Assembly (NCBI RefSeq): GCF_001528665.1 | Contig: NZ_BBYJ01000016.1 | Coordinates: 62,001-126,000, forward strand | Length of the DNA stretch: 64,000 nucleotides | Direction: 5' to 3' | Origin: Microtetraspora malaysiensis | Lineage (GTDB): Bacteria > Actinomycetota > Actinomycetes > Streptosporangiales > Streptosporangiaceae | Shown here: in pieces, positions 17,119 to 26,809 of the stretch | Position numbering within the stretch: position 1 is the stretch's first letter | Layout of the letters: each line of letters begins with the position of its first letter | Program-made: the position numbers and the translations under genes | Notes under the pieces: model-generated | Databases searched by the model: none | What the model saw: only the letters and a program-made list of their open reading frames with translations | What the model was told of the DNA's origin: nothing

Positions 17119-17844
17119 ATGGACGTCGCAGACCGACCCGGCGGCGCGTACGGCGCGGACGAGTGGGCCGGGCTGGTGCGCCGGGCCGGGGTGCTGGCCG
17201 CGCGGTCCTCCGCCACGGGCCGTACCGCCGTACTCGGGATCGCCGGCAAGCCGGGAGCGGGCAAGTCGACGCTCGCCGCCGCGCTCACCGAGGCGCTGAA
17301 CGCCGAGCGGCCCGGCGTCGCGGTGCTCGCCCCCATGGACGGGTTCCACCTGAGCAACGAGGTGCTGACCCGCCTGGGGCTGCGTGACCGCAAGGGCGCG
17401 CCGGAGACGTTCGACGCCTGGGGATACCTCGCCCTCCTGGAGCGGATCAGGGGCGGGCGCGAGCCCGTCGTGTACGCCCCGACGTTCGACCGGGCCATCG
17501 AGGAGCCGGTCGCGGGGGCGGTCCCCGTCCCCAGGGAGACCGCGCTGGTCGTTACCGAGGGCAACTACCTGCTGCTGGACGAGGAGCCGTGGCGGCGGGT
17601 CCGCGCGCTCCTGGACGAGATCTGGTACGTGGAGGTCGCCGACGCGCTCAGGCTCGACCGCCTCACCGCACGGCACGCGGCCTTCGGCAAGGCTCCTGAG
17701 CAGGCGCGGCTGTGGGCTACCGGCAGTGACGAACGCAACGCGGCACTGGTCGGCCGCACGGCCCACCACGCCGACCTGCGCGTACGCGTCGACGGCTGGG
17801 CCCTGCCCATACTTGGCCGCGATATAGGGCGTAGTGGACAATAA
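17119..17844 (+). CDS. Nucleoside/nucleotide kinase family protein (uridine kinase-like P-loop)
   Basis: 241-residue P-loop kinase of the phosphoribulokinase/uridine kinase superfamily, the group often annotated nucleoside/nucleotide kinase or fructose/pantothenate kinase-like. Walker A is GIAGKPGAGKSTLA near residue 42, the catalytic Asp region is APMDGFHLSNEVL near 73, and the lid-like GSDERNAAL near 210 is typical of the family. ATG 17119 follows GAGAGG by five bases. The small-molecule substrate is not evident from neighbours. It runs into the oxidoreductase gene 41 bases later, on the same strand. Confidence 0.82.
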   Translation: MDVADRPGGAYGADEWAGLVRRAGVLAARSSATGRTAVLGIAGKPGAGKSTLAAALTEALNAERPGVAVLAPMDGFHLSNEVLTRLGLRDRKGAPETFDAWGYLALLERIRGGREPVVYAPTFDRAIEEPVAGAVPVPRETALVVTEGNYLLLDEEPWRRVRALLDEIWYVEVADALRLDRLTARHAAFGKAPEQARLWATGSDERNAALVGRTAHHADLRVRVDGWALPILGRDIGRSGQ

Positions 17845-17885
17845 ACGGAATGTCGGGCGCATTCGGGACGGCAAGGAGGCGCGAC

Positions 17886-20168
17886 GTGGCGAGGAAGGCC
17901 CCGGACGAGGACGTCAGCGAGAAGGACCTCACGGTCGGCCCCCCGAAGGACTGGGCCGCCGGGGTCACCGCCGTGGCGAACTCGCTGCGCATGTCGTACG
18001 ACCAGATGGGCGCCGGGCGCACCCTGCTCACCCTGGCCAGGGTCAACCAGAAGCACGGCTTCGACTGCCCCGGCTGCGCCTGGCCCGAGGGCGACCACCG
18101 CAGCCCCGCCGAGTTCTGCGAGAACGGCGCGAAGGCGGTCGCGGAGGAGGCCACCACCCGCAGGGTCACCCCCGAGTTCTTCGCCGCCCACTCGGTACGT
18201 GAGCTGGCCGGGCGCACCGAATACTGGCTCGGCCAGCAGGGACGGCTCACCGAGCCGATGTACAAGCCGGCGGGATCCGACCACTACCGCCCGGTGGGCT
18301 GGGACGAGGCGTTCGCCGTCATCGCGCGCGAGCTGCGCGCGCTGGCGAGCCCCGACGAGGCGCTCTTCTACACCTCCGGCCGCACCTCCAACGAGGCGGC
18401 GTTCGTCTACCAGCTGCTGGTCCGCCGGTTCGGCACGAACAACCTGCCCGACTGCTCCAACATGTGCCACGAGTCCAGCGGATCCGCGCTCAACGAGACC
18501 CTGGGCATCGGCAAGGGGACGGTGTCGCTCGCCGACCTGCACCGCGCCGACCTCGTCTTCGTGGTCGGGCAGAACCCCGGCACCAACCACCCGCGCATGC
18601 TGTCGGCGCTGGAGAAGGCCAAGCGGAACGGCGCCCGGATCATCGCGGTGAACCCGCTCCCCGAGGCCGGGCTGCTCCGCTTCAAGAACCCGCAGCGCGC
18701 GGCGGGCGTGGTCGGGCGCGGCACGACGCTGACCGACCGCTTCCTGCAGATCCGGCTCAACGGCGACCTCGCGCTCTTCCAGGCGCTGTCCCGGCTGCTG
18801 CTCGACGCCGAGGACGCCGCGCCCGGCACCGTCGTGGACCGGGAGTTCGTCGAGGAGCACACGCACGGCTTCGAGGAGTGGGCGGCGAGCCTGCGTGACC
18901 TCGACTGGGACACGGTGACCGAGGCGACCGGGCTGGAGCGCTCGGCGATCGAGGAGACCGTCCGCGACGTGCTGGCGGCCGAGTCCGTGATCGTCTGCTG
19001 GGCGATGGGCCTCACCCAGCACAAGAACTCCGTCCCCACGATCCGCGAAGTGGTCAACTTCCTGCTGCTGCGCGGCAACGTCGGCCGGCCGGGCGCGGGC
19101 GTCTGCCCGGTGCGCGGGCACTCCAACGTCCAGGGCGACCGCACCATGGGCATCAACGAGAAGCCGGGGGCGGCGTTCCTCGACGCGATCAGGGACGAGT
19201 TCGGCTTCGAGCCGCCCCGCGACCACGGGTTCGACACCGTCGAGGCGATCCGGGCGCTGCGCGACGGGCAGGCCAAGGTGTTCTTCGCCATGGGCGGCAA
19301 CTTCGTCGCGGCGACCCCCGACACGGAGGTGACCGAGGCCGCGATGCGCCGCGCCCGGCTCACCGTCCAGGTGTCCACCAAGCTGAACCGCTCGCACGCC
19401 GTGTGCGGCGAGGAGGCGCTGATCCTGCCCACGCTGGGCCGTACGGAACAGGACGGCGACAGGTTCGTCACCGTCGAGGACTCCATGGGCCTGGTCCACG
19501 CCTCGCGCGGGCGGCTGCGGCCCGCCTCGCCGCACCTGCTGTCGGAGGTGGACATCGTCTGCCGGCTGGCCCGCGAGCTGCTCGGCCCGGACGACCACCT
19601 GCCGTGGGAGGAGTTCGCGGCCGACTACGGCGCGATCCGGGACCGGATCGCGCGGGTGGTCCCCGGCTTCCAGGACTTCAACGCGCGCGCCCTTGAGGGG
19701 TTCGCGCTGCCGAACGCGCCACGCGACGAGCGGCGCTTCCCCACCGCCACCGGCCGGGCCAACTTCACCGTGAACGCCCTGGAGGTGCTGCGCGTCCCCG
19801 AGGGCCGGCTGCTGCTGCAGACCGTGCGCAGCCACGACCAGTACAACACCACGATCTACGGCATGGACGACCGGTACCGGGGGGTGCGCGGCGGGCGGCG
19901 GGTCGTCTTCGTCCACCCCGACGACCTGGCCGAGCGCGGCCTGGCCGACGGCGACCTGGTGGACCTGACCAGTGAGTGGCCCGACGGCGAGCGCCACGCC
20001 GAGGCGTTCCGCGCCGTCGCCTACCCGACCGCGCGCGGCTGCTGCGCCGCGTACTTCCCCGAGACGAACGTGCTGGTGCCGCTGGACTCGGTCGCCGAGA
20101 CCTCGGGCACGCCGACGTCCAAGAGCGTCGTCGTCCGGCTCAGCCGGTCGGACGCGGCGCCCGCCTGA
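17886..20168 (+). CDS. FdhF/YdeP family molybdopterin oxidoreductase
   Basis: 760-residue molybdopterin oxidoreductase of the FdhF/YdeP subgroup. Recognisable parts are GFDCPGCAWPEGDHR near residue 53, the family segment SNMCHESSGSALNETLGIGKG near 195, PVRGHSNVQGDRTMGI near 410 and a C-terminal molydop_binding domain containing RSHDQYNTTIYG near 650. The classical N-terminal 4Fe-4S Cys motif of true formate dehydrogenases is absent. YdeP is linked to acid resistance in E. coli, and the reaction is unproven. GTG 17886 is chosen because AAGGAGG lies 6 bases upstream; ATG 17850 lacks a ribosome site. A strong terminator follows. Confidence 0.88.
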   Translation: MARKAPDEDVSEKDLTVGPPKDWAAGVTAVANSLRMSYDQMGAGRTLLTLARVNQKHGFDCPGCAWPEGDHRSPAEFCENGAKAVAEEATTRRVTPEFFAAHSVRELAGRTEYWLGQQGRLTEPMYKPAGSDHYRPVGWDEAFAVIARELRALASPDEALFYTSGRTSNEAAFVYQLLVRRFGTNNLPDCSNMCHESSGSALNETLGIGKGTVSLADLHRADLVFVVGQNPGTNHPRMLSALEKAKRNGARIIAVNPLPEAGLLRFKNPQRAAGVVGRGTTLTDRFLQIRLNGDLALFQALSRLLLDAEDAAPGTVVDREFVEEHTHGFEEWAASLRDLDWDTVTEATGLERSAIEETVRDVLAAESVIVCWAMGLTQHKNSVPTIREVVNFLLLRGNVGRPGAGVCPVRGHSNVQGDRTMGINEKPGAAFLDAIRDEFGFEPPRDHGFDTVEAIRALRDGQAKVFFAMGGNFVAATPDTEVTEAAMRRARLTVQVSTKLNRSHAVCGEEALILPTLGRTEQDGDRFVTVEDSMGLVHASRGRLRPASPHLLSEVDIVCRLARELLGPDDHLPWEEFAADYGAIRDRIARVVPGFQDFNARALEGFALPNAPRDERRFPTATGRANFTVNALEVLRVPEGRLLLQTVRSHDQYNTTIYGMDDRYRGVRGGRRVVFVHPDDLAERGLADGDLVDLTSEWPDGERHAEAFRAVAYPTARGCCAAYFPETNVLVPLDSVAETSGTPTSKSVVVRLSRSDAAPA

Positions 20169-20175
20169 TCGCGGA

Positions 20176-20206
20176 ACGGCCCGCGCGGACACTCCACGCG
20201 GGCCGT
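20176..20206. terminator. Terminator after FdhF/YdeP gene
   Basis: Perfect 10-bp stem (20176-20185 with 20197-20206), 11-base loop, between the convergent oxidoreductase and YcnI-type genes. No T-run, as usual in this GC-rich DNA. Confidence 0.65.
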
Positions 20207-20234
20207 CCTGTTCAGGGCCGAGAAGCCGGCGCTT

Positions 20235-20963
20235 TCACTGGGTACGGCGGCGCAGCCCGGCCACGCCGACGGCGGTCCCCACGACGCCGATGACGACCCC
20301 GGCCGCGCCGATCAGCCGGGCCGTGCCGTCCGAGGAGTCGCCCTCGCTCGCCGCGGCGACGGACGGCCCGGTGGGCGGCGCGGTGGACGGGGACGCCGCC
20401 CCGGTGCCGCTCGCCGTGTCGTCGCCGGCCGCGACCAGCTTGAGGGCCGGCGCCGGGTGGTCCGGCTCGGAGCCGTCGGGCTTGGCCGGGTCGGCCCACT
20501 TCACGACCTCGCCGCCCGAGTAGGTTTGGACGGTCGGGAAGGTCAGCTCGTCCACCTTGGTGGGCAGCGGGCCGACCGACGCCTCGAACTCCTCGAACTG
20601 ACCCGGCCCGATCTTGCCGCCGGTCCAGGTGATCTTCAGGACGGACTCGGTGATGGTGTCACCCGAGTCGGACACCACGGGGGCGGGGAGCTTGCCCTGG
20701 GTCACCTTCACGTCCCAGCCGGGGACCGGCCGGACCGAGACGAAGGGCAGCGGGTTGTCGGTCGGGAACTCCACCTCGACCTTCGTGGTGGAGGCGTTGT
20801 CCCGCTCGTTCGGAACGCGGAAGGCGAGCTTGGTCCATGAGCCCTTCACCGCGGTCCCGGGGTTGACGGAGACGTGGGCGAGGGCGGGTACGGCGAGGCC
20901 GAGCGTGAGCGCGAGCGCACCGGCGGTGACGGCGGCGGCGCGGCGAACTGTGGTCGTGGTCAT
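20235..20963 (-). CDS. YcnI family (DUF1775) copper-associated exported protein
   Basis: 242-residue exported protein. A signal peptide ends at about residue 29 in PALAH, placing the histidine at the mature N-terminus in AHVSVNPG, the copper-binding position known for Bacillus YcnI. The DUF1775 domain spans residues 30-165, then comes a Pro/Ser/Thr-rich linker and one C-terminal membrane helix (VVIGVVGTAVGVAGL) with basic residues, anchoring it to the outer face of the membrane. ATG 20963 follows GGAGA by seven bases. It is 40 bases downstream of a membrane-protein gene on the same strand; the two form an operon likely involved in copper handling. Confidence 0.88.
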   Translation of the reverse strand: MTTTTVRRAAAVTAGALALTLGLAVPALAHVSVNPGTAVKGSWTKLAFRVPNERDNASTTKVEVEFPTDNPLPFVSVRPVPGWDVKVTQGKLPAPVVSDSGDTITESVLKITWTGGKIGPGQFEEFEASVGPLPTKVDELTFPTVQTYSGGEVVKWADPAKPDGSEPDHPAPALKLVAAGDDTASGTGAASPSTAPPTGPSVAAASEGDSSDGTARLIGAAGVVIGVVGTAVGVAGLRRRTQ

Positions 20964-21003
20964 GGGAGGTTCTCCGGTCGTCTTCGTGAACGGTCAGGGG
21001 ATG

Positions 21004-21555
21004 TCAGAAGGCGGGGAGAACCGGTGGGCCACGTCGTACGAGCGCGTGCCGGAGCGTCCGGCCGGTCAGGGGCGCGGGCGCCGCCGCGGCGCGGGGGAGC
21101 GGGACGTGCGGCGCGGCGGGTGCGGGCGCCGGGGTCAGCAGGCGCAGCGCGGACGCGCCGAGCCGGCGCAGCAGGGACCACACCGCCGTCTCGCCGCGCG
21201 CCAGCCACCATCCGGTGACCAGCGTGGCGACGAGGTGGGCGGCGATCATGCCGGCGTCCACGCCGAGGCGGTGCGTGTGCTGCGGCACCGGGAGGCCGTC
21301 CGGCAGGGCGGCGCGGCCGAGCAGCAGGTGCAGGAAGAGCTGCGCCGCCGCGAGGAGGCCGGTGATGGTCGCGCGCGACCGCTCGCGCCCGGCCAGTACG
21401 GCCGAGACCGCCATGACGACGGCGCCGCCGACGGCGAGCGCGCCCGGCGTCGGCCCGGTCCCTCCCGCGAACCTGTGCGCGAACACGCCGAGACCCACGC
21501 AGACGACCGAGAAGGCGGCGGCGCGGGCGAGACGCAGGGGGAGACGGGCACGCAT
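21004..21555 (-). CDS. Membrane protein, YcnI operon partner
   Basis: 183-residue protein with about four hydrophobic segments in residues 10-125 (for example VCVGLGVFAHRF and GLLAAAQLFLHLLLG) and an arginine- and alanine-rich cytoplasmic tail. Histidines near helix ends (FLHLLLG, QHTHRLG, MIAAHLVA) could bind metal. I do not recognise a named family. It lies directly upstream of the YcnI-type gene, so a role in copper transport or assembly is plausible. ATG 21555 is the first ATG; the ribosome site is poor. Confidence 0.6.
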   Translation of the reverse strand: MRARLPLRLARAAAFSVVCVGLGVFAHRFAGGTGPTPGALAVGGAVVMAVSAVLAGRERSRATITGLLAAAQLFLHLLLGRAALPDGLPVPQHTHRLGVDAGMIAAHLVATLVTGWWLARGETAVWSLLRRLGASALRLLTPAPAPAAPHVPLPRAAAAPAPLTGRTLRHALVRRGPPVLPAF

Positions 21556-21638
21556 GGCGCCCAAATGTTCTCACAGAGAGTGGCCGAGCCGTCTCTCCAA
21601 TGGGTGGGCCGGCTGATCCCGCCGTCCGTAGACTGCTG

Positions 21639-21661
21639 AATCCCGCACGTCGCGCGGGATT
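21639..21661. other. Hairpin in divergent promoter region
   Basis: Perfect 8-bp stem AATCCCGC/GCGGGATT (21639-21646, 21654-21661) with a 7-base loop, in the 180-bp region between the divergent membrane-protein and LanC-like genes. Could be a regulatory hairpin in the leader of the LanC-like gene. Confidence 0.4.
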
Positions 21662-21698
21662 TATGACTATCCTGGTAGGGATTTGTCAGAAATGGTCG

Positions 21699-21724
21699 CC
21701 GTCGCGAGAGGCCGTCGCGAGAGG
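21699..21724 (+). repeat. Tandem 13-bp direct repeat before LanC-like start
   Basis: CCGTCGCGAGAGG occurs twice without spacer (21699-21711 and 21712-21724). The second copy supplies the GAGAGG ribosome site of the LanC-like gene, so copy number would alter the leader. Confidence 0.7.
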
Positions 21725-21735
21725 ATGGTGCGCCA

Positions 21736-23073
21736 GTGAGCCCAGGGCCGCGCGCCGAGACGCCGATCACCGCCGCCGTCATGGCGGCGCGATGGGTGAG
21801 GTCGGCCGCGGTCGACCACGGGCGGGGCCCCGATCGGGGCCGGCACTGGGAGCCGAACCCGGATCCGCGCGGACGCTCCGCGATGGCCGGTGACCGGTTC
21901 TCGCTGTACTCCGGGTCCGCCGGGATCGTCCTCTTCTTCCTCGAACTCGCCGCCGCGACCGGCCATGAGGAATACCTGGAGGACGCCCGCGCCGGAGCCC
22001 GCCACCTCGCCGCGAACTGGCGCGGCCGGTCCGACCTCTCCCTCCACCACGGGCTCGCGGGCGTGGTCTTCGCCCTGGCAGAGGCCGGATGGGCGACCGG
22101 CGACGACCGGCTGTGCGAGGCGGCGCGGGCGGGCGCCGACCACCTCGCCCGTGCCGTACGCCCGATGGACGGGGGCGTCGGATGGACCGGCGATCCCGCC
22201 CAGCGCGGCGACGGCGGCATCGTCCTCGGGCTGCTGCACGCGGCGGGGATGCTCGGCGTGCCGCTGTACGAGGAGATCGCCGTGGCGGCGGGCGAGCGCA
22301 TCGCCGGGATGGCGGTGCCGGGGCACCGGTTCGGCGGCGACTCCTGCCCGGACCTGCCCACCGACGCCGTCACCCCCGGATTCCTGTCCGGCACCGCAGG
22401 GACCGCGTTCCTGCTGGCCCGCCTGTACGGCCTCACGCGCGAGGAGCGCTTCCTCGTCGCCGCGCGCAGGGGAGCCGACTTCGTCCGCACCGTCAGCCTG
22501 GTCACCGAGAGGTGCGCGCTCGTCCCGCACCACGTCCCGCAGGGGCGCGGCCTGCACTACCTCGGCTTCTGCTCGGGGTCGGCGGGTGTGGCCCGGATGT
22601 TCTACGAGCTGCACCGTGTGACCGGGGACCCCGGCGACCTCGACTGGGTCGAGCGGCTGGCGCACGGCGTCGTCCAGAGCGGCGTGCCGGGACGGCAGAC
22701 CGCCGGGTACTGGAACGTGGCCTGCCAGTGCTGCGGCGCGGCGGGGCTCGTGGAGCTGTTCGTCGGCCTGTGGGCGGCCACGGGACGCGAGGCGCACCTC
22801 GCGTTCGCCAGGTCCCTCGCCGACGACCTCGTCGCCCGCGCCACCGGCCACGACGGGCGGGGCTACCGGTGGTACCAGGCGTACCGGCGGCTGCGGCCGT
22901 GGGAGGTGACCGCCGACACCGGCTACATGGTCGGCGCGGCCGGGATCGGCGCCGCGCTGCTGCACCTGGACGCGGCCGGACGGGCGAGCGAGTCCCGCCG
23001 CCTCGTCATGCCGCCGGACAACCCGTTCCCCGCGATCCCCGTGCCCGCCGCGCTGCTGCGCGACCCGCCCTGA
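21736..23073 (+). CDS. LanC-like protein (stand-alone)
   Basis: 445-residue alpha/alpha-barrel protein of the lanthionine synthetase C-like family. Repeated GxAG signatures mark the barrel: YSGSAGIVLFF near 58, LHHGLAGVVFAL near 103, FLSGTAGTAFLL near 216, FCSGSAGVARMF near 278 and CCGAAGLVELF near 332. The zinc site of LanC is Cys, Cys, His; here C279 and the CQCC group at 330-333 provide only cysteines, with Cys where the His of the usual CH pair is expected. No lantibiotic precursor, dehydratase or transporter is adjacent, so it is probably not part of a lanthipeptide pathway; stand-alone LanC-like proteins have uncertain roles. GTG 21736 with GAGAGG 12 bases upstream. Confidence 0.8.
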   Translation: MSPGPRAETPITAAVMAARWVRSAAVDHGRGPDRGRHWEPNPDPRGRSAMAGDRFSLYSGSAGIVLFFLELAAATGHEEYLEDARAGARHLAANWRGRSDLSLHHGLAGVVFALAEAGWATGDDRLCEAARAGADHLARAVRPMDGGVGWTGDPAQRGDGGIVLGLLHAAGMLGVPLYEEIAVAAGERIAGMAVPGHRFGGDSCPDLPTDAVTPGFLSGTAGTAFLLARLYGLTREERFLVAARRGADFVRTVSLVTERCALVPHHVPQGRGLHYLGFCSGSAGVARMFYELHRVTGDPGDLDWVERLAHGVVQSGVPGRQTAGYWNVACQCCGAAGLVELFVGLWAATGREAHLAFARSLADDLVARATGHDGRGYRWYQAYRRLRPWEVTADTGYMVGAAGIGAALLHLDAAGRASESRRLVMPPDNPFPAIPVPAALLRDPP

Positions 23074-23076
23074 GCG

Positions 23077-25356
23077 TCAGCGCCGGCGCCGCCCGCCCTT
23101 CAGCGCGGCGGCGACGCGGGAGAGCACCCGGTCCCACTCCGAGCCGAACGGGTTCTCCTGCACCAGGTAGGTCCAGGTCGCGGTCGGGCGGGCCAGCCCC
23201 TGCCCGGCCAGGTCGCCGGTGACGTCCACGCTCTCGAACGTCTCCTTGGAGCGCCGCCCGATCTCGTCGAGCAGGTGCCGGTACGCGGGCACCGCCTCGC
23301 GGTTGAACTCGTCGAGCGGGTTGAGCCGCCCCAGCGCCCGCAGGTGGATGCCCTCACGGACGTCCGCCATGTGGGCGAGGTGCTCGGTCCAGCAGCGGTC
23401 CAGGTGGAAGAGCACGATCTGGCGGGCGGCCCGCTCGACGGCCGCCTCCCCGGCCGACTCGCGCAGCTCGGCGTACCGCTCGGGGCAGGCGTCCTCCAGC
23501 GCGCGGGCGCCCGTGTCCTCGTGCAGGATCCGGTCGCGCCGTTCGAGCAGCTCGTCCCGCTGCCGTTCGAGCAGCCGCGTGTAGCGCCACGTGTTGCGGT
23601 GGATCTCCAGGTTGGCGCCCTCGGCGACCCGCTGCGCGTGCCCTACCGTCGAGGCGGCCTGCGGATTCCGTACGACGCCGTCGGCGTCGGCGTCGGGCAG
23701 GGAGGCGTCGGGGGCGTACGCGGTGAGCAGGACGTCCTCGCCGCTGACGAAGAACACCGAGCCGCCGGGGTCGCCCTGCCGTCCGGCGCGGCCCCGGAGC
23801 TGGTCGTCGAGGCGGCTGCTGTCGTGGCGGCCGGTGCCGATCACGTACAGGCCGCCGAGCCGCCTGACCGCTTCCTCGGCGTCGTCGCCGTCCTCCTCCG
23901 CGGCGCCGCCGAGGCGGATGTCGGTGCCGCGCCCGGCCATCTGGGTGGACACGGTGATCGCGCCACGGGCCCCGGCCCGCGCGATGATCGACGCTTCCTC
24001 GGCGTCGTTCTTGGCGTTGAGGACGACGGGCGCGAGCCCCCGGGCGCGCAGCCGGAGGTCGAGGCGCTCGGACTCGGCGACGTCCAGGGTGCCGACCAGG
24101 ACCGGACGGCCGGTGGCGTGCTGGGCGGCGATCTCCTCGACGACGGCGGCGACCTTGTCGTCGGCGGCGGCGAAGATCCGGTCGGGCTCGTCCACGCGTA
24201 CGCAGGGCCGGTTGGGCGGGATGACCGCCACTTCCCGCTTGTAGAACTCGCGGAGCTGGTCGCCGACGGCCACCGCCGTCCCCGTCATGCCGCATATTTC
24301 GGGATAACGGGTGAGGAGGCCTTGGATCGTGATGGAGTCGAGGATCTCCCCGGTCTCCGACGGCGCGAGCCGCTCCTTGGCCTCGACGGCGGCGTGCAGA
24401 CCGTCCGGCCAGCGCTGCAGCAGCGCGACCCGGCCGCGCGACGGGTTGATCAGGTGGACCCGGCCGTCCCTGACGATGTAGTCCACGTCCCGGGTGAGCA
24501 GCGCGTGCGCGTGCAGCGCCAGGTTGACCTCGGCCACCGTGCCGGGATGGTCGTAGAGGGAGATGCCGAGCGCCGTCTCGACCGTGTCGGTGCCCTTGGC
24601 GGTGAGGAAGACGTTGCGCCCCTCGTCGTCGACCTCGAAGTGGTAGCCCCGGGACAGCCGCCGGACCAGCGCCGCCATCTCCGGCGCCGCCCGGCCCGGG
24701 TCGGCGGCCCCGGCCAGGATCAACGGCACCCGGGCCTCGTCCACCAGCACCGAGTCGGCCTCGTCGACCAGCGCGACCTCCGGCGCCGGGACCAGCAGGT
24801 CCGCCGGGTCGGTCCGCAGCCGGTCGCGCAGCACGTCGAACCCCAGCTCGCTGACCGCCGCGTACGTCACGTCCCTTGAGTAGGCCGCGCGCCGTTCCTC
24901 GGGCGTGGAGCCCTGCCCGATCCAGCCGACGGTGAGGCCGAGGGCCTGATAGAGCGGGGCCATCCACTCGGCGTCCCGCCGGGCCAGGTAGTCGTTGACC
25001 GAGATCACGTGGACCCGCCTGCCGCGCAGCGCGAACCCGGCGGCGGCGAGCGCCCCCGACAGGGTCTTGCCCTCGCCGGTGGCCATCTCGGCCACGTGGC
25101 CGTGGAGCAGCGCGAGCGTCCCCACGAGCTGCACGTCGTACGGCCGCTGCCCGAGGGTCCGCACGGCCGCCTCGCGTACCACCGCGCAGAACTCGGCGGT
25201 GCCGACGGCGGCCTCCGCCGGAGGGAGCAGCTCGGGTCGCGCCCGCACCTCGGACTCCAGCCGGGCGGCCTCGGCGACCGTCGCCTGGAACCGGGTCAGG
25301 TCCACGCTTCCCGGCTTGTCCAGGAGGCGTCTGATCATCTGCGGCACCCAGGCCAT
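23077..25356 (-). CDS. secA2: Accessory SecA2-type preprotein translocase ATPase
   Basis: 759-residue SecA family ATPase. Walker A is [13 protein letters not shown] near residue 90, Walker [22 protein letters not shown] near 200, then the preprotein cross-linking domain and second RecA domain with [16 protein letters not shown] near 485 and [15 protein letters not shown] near 530. It is about 150-200 residues shorter than housekeeping SecA and ends in GGRRRR without the Cys-rich zinc tail, matching actinobacterial SecA2. SecA2 exports a restricted set of proteins through SecYEG. ATG 25356 follows GGAG by seven bases. Divergent from the VOC gene; no accSec partner is seen. Confidence 0.88.
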   Translation of the reverse strand: MAWVPQMIRRLLDKPGSVDLTRFQATVAEAARLESEVRARPELLPPAEAAVGTAEFCAVVREAAVRTLGQRPYDVQLVGTLALLHGHVAEMATGEGKTLSGALAAAGFALRGRRVHVISVNDYLARRDAEWMAPLYQALGLTVGWIGQGSTPEERRAAYSRDVTYAAVSELGFDVLRDRLRTDPADLLVPAPEVALVDEADSVLVDEARVPLILAGAADPGRAAPEMAALVRRLSRGYHFEVDDEGRNVFLTAKGTDTVETALGISLYDHPGTVAEVNLALHAHALLTRDVDYIVRDGRVHLINPSRGRVALLQRWPDGLHAAVEAKERLAPSETGEILDSITIQGLLTRYPEICGMTGTAVAVGDQLREFYKREVAVIPPNRPCVRVDEPDRIFAAADDKVAAVVEEIAAQHATGRPVLVGTLDVAESERLDLRLRARGLAPVVLNAKNDAEEASIIARAGARGAITVSTQMAGRGTDIRLGGAAEEDGDDAEEAVRRLGGLYVIGTGRHDSSRLDDQLRGRAGRQGDPGGSVFFVSGEDVLLTAYAPDASLPDADADGVVRNPQAASTVGHAQRVAEGANLEIHRNTWRYTRLLERQRDELLERRDRILHEDTGARALEDACPERYAELRESAGEAAVERAARQIVLFHLDRCWTEHLAHMADVREGIHLRALGRLNPLDEFNREAVPAYRHLLDEIGRRSKETFESVDVTGDLAGQGLARPTATWTYLVQENPFGSEWDRVLSRVAAALKGGRRRR

Positions 25357-25489
25357 GCCCGCTCCAAAAGGTAGTTCGCCGGACCGGGTTTCGTTTGTCC
25401 GGTTCCCCGAGCCATTCAAACCCAACGATCTTTCGAGTGCGAAATATTCATGACACGCCCTGACAGGTATGGCGGGCAGATTAGGGCCC

Positions 25490-25846
25490 ATGACAACCAT
25501 CGCGAAACTGATCGCCTTCACCATCGACTGCGCCGAGCCGAAGCGGCTCGCCGAGTTCTATGCCCAGATCACCGGCTTCGAGGTCCAGTACGCCGAGCAG
25601 GAGTACGCCGGGATCGGGGACGGCACCACCAGCATCTACTTCCAGCGGGTGGCCGAGCGCAGGCCCGGCTCCTGGCCCGGCCCGGACAAGCAGTTCCACC
25701 TCGACTTCCGCGTCCCCGACGTGGCGAAGGCCGTGGAGGAGTACCTGGAGCTGGGGGCGACCAAGCCGGAGTTCCAGCCGGGCGACAGCTGGGTCGTCCT
25801 CGCCGACCCCGAGGGTCACCTGTTCTGCGTCTGCCCGGAAAGGTGA
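25490..25846 (+). CDS. VOC (glyoxalase/bleomycin-resistance fold) family protein
   Basis: 118-residue protein with one vicinal-oxygen-chelate domain: the N-terminal strand [20 protein letters not shown] at residues 9-28 and the C-terminal [10 protein letters not shown] typical of glyoxalase-like proteins. Possible metal ligands are H73-like in KQFHLDF and an acidic residue near the end. Function within this large fold cannot be assigned. ATG 25490 is preferred because it gives the usual domain start; ATG 25469 would add seven residues. Confidence 0.8.
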   Translation: MTTIAKLIAFTIDCAEPKRLAEFYAQITGFEVQYAEQEYAGIGDGTTSIYFQRVAERRPGSWPGPDKQFHLDFRVPDVAKAVEEYLELGATKPEFQPGDSWVVLADPEGHLFCVCPER

Positions 25847-25939
25847 TGATCTCGTCCGCGTCAGTGACGGGGGCGGTGGATTTTGTCCCTAAGCTGACGT
25901 GGTGAGATCCCTCGATGAACGACTCCCCGGCCGGTGCCC

Positions 25940-26809
25940 ATGATCTGGGTGGGTGTGGTCATCGCCCTGGTCGGCGCGCTCGGATACGCGCTGGGCGCGG
26001 CCCTGCAGCAGTTCGAGGCCGTTCGTGACGGCGCCACCCTCCAGCTGGTCAAGCGGCCGCGCTGGTGGCTCGGCGGGATCATCGGCTTCACCGGCGCCAG
26101 CCTGCACGCGGTGGCGCTGAGCATGGCGCCGCTGGTCGCGGTGCAGCCGGTCAGCGTCGCCACGTTGGTCTTCGCGGTGCCGCTGGCCGCCATGCTGCAC
26201 GGCCGCCGGCCGCACCGGGCCGAGATCCTCGGCTCCATCGCGGTGGCGGCCGGGCTGCTCGGCCTGATGCTGCTGGTGCCGGCGCACAACGTCACGCCGT
26301 CACTCTCCGACGGGGCCGCCCTCGGCCTGATCGGGTGCGTCGCCGTGATCGTCGCGGTGAGCTTCAGCGTGGCGCGGTTCCTGCGCGGCCCGGGCAAGGC
26401 GCTGGCGATGGCGGTCGGCGCCGGGTCGGTCACCGCCACCGTGTCCACGTTCGTCCGCGTCGTCGGCGGCGGGCTGCACGGCGATCTGTCCAAGCTGCTG
26501 CACTGGTTCACCCTGGCCATCCCCGTGCTGCTCATCTGCGCCGTGGTCCTGCTGCAGAAGTCGTACGCCGTGGGCTACTTCGGCATCGCGTACGCCGGGG
26601 TGCAGGTGGTCGACCCGATCACGTCCGTGCTCGCGGGCGCGATCCTTCTCGGCGAGTCGCTGCCGACCGGCGCCGGGCAGGTGATCCCGGCCCTGCTGGC
26701 GGCGGCCGTGCTCGCCGGCGGCACGATCACACTGGGCCGGCTGACGCCGGACCACTCCACCAAGCCGGCCGCGGCCCCCGTCCCGGTCACGCCGGCGGCC
26801 ACCAGTTGA
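25940..26809 (+). CDS. DMT family transporter
   Basis: 289-residue membrane protein with about nine to ten helices in two EamA-like halves (residues 5-125 and 135-270), of the drug/metabolite transporter superfamily. Helix signatures include LGGIIGFTGASLHAVALSMAPLV split across residues 47-70 and VVDPITSVLAGAILLGESL near 235. Transported solute is unknown. The GTG at 25934 and ATG at 25940 are both possible starts; no ribosome site is clear. Its last 23 bases overlap the end of the convergent FAD monooxygenase gene. Confidence 0.82.
   Translation: MIWVGVVIALVGALGYALGAALQQFEAVRDGATLQLVKRPRWWLGGIIGFTGASLHAVALSMAPLVAVQPVSVATLVFAVPLAAMLHGRRPHRAEILGSIAVAAGLLGLMLLVPAHNVTPSLSDGAALGLIGCVAVIVAVSFSVARFLRGPGKALAMAVGAGSVTATVSTFVRVVGGGLHGDLSKLLHWFTLAIPVLLICAVVLLQKSYAVGYFGIAYAGVQVVDPITSVLAGAILLGESLPTGAGQVIPALLAAAVLAGGTITLGRLTPDHSTKPAAAPVPVTPAATS

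Noticed and set aside
21736-23073. LanC-like gene considered as part of a lanthipeptide cluster
   Set aside because: No precursor peptide, dehydratase, protease or transporter nearby; the short frames upstream give no leader-like peptide.
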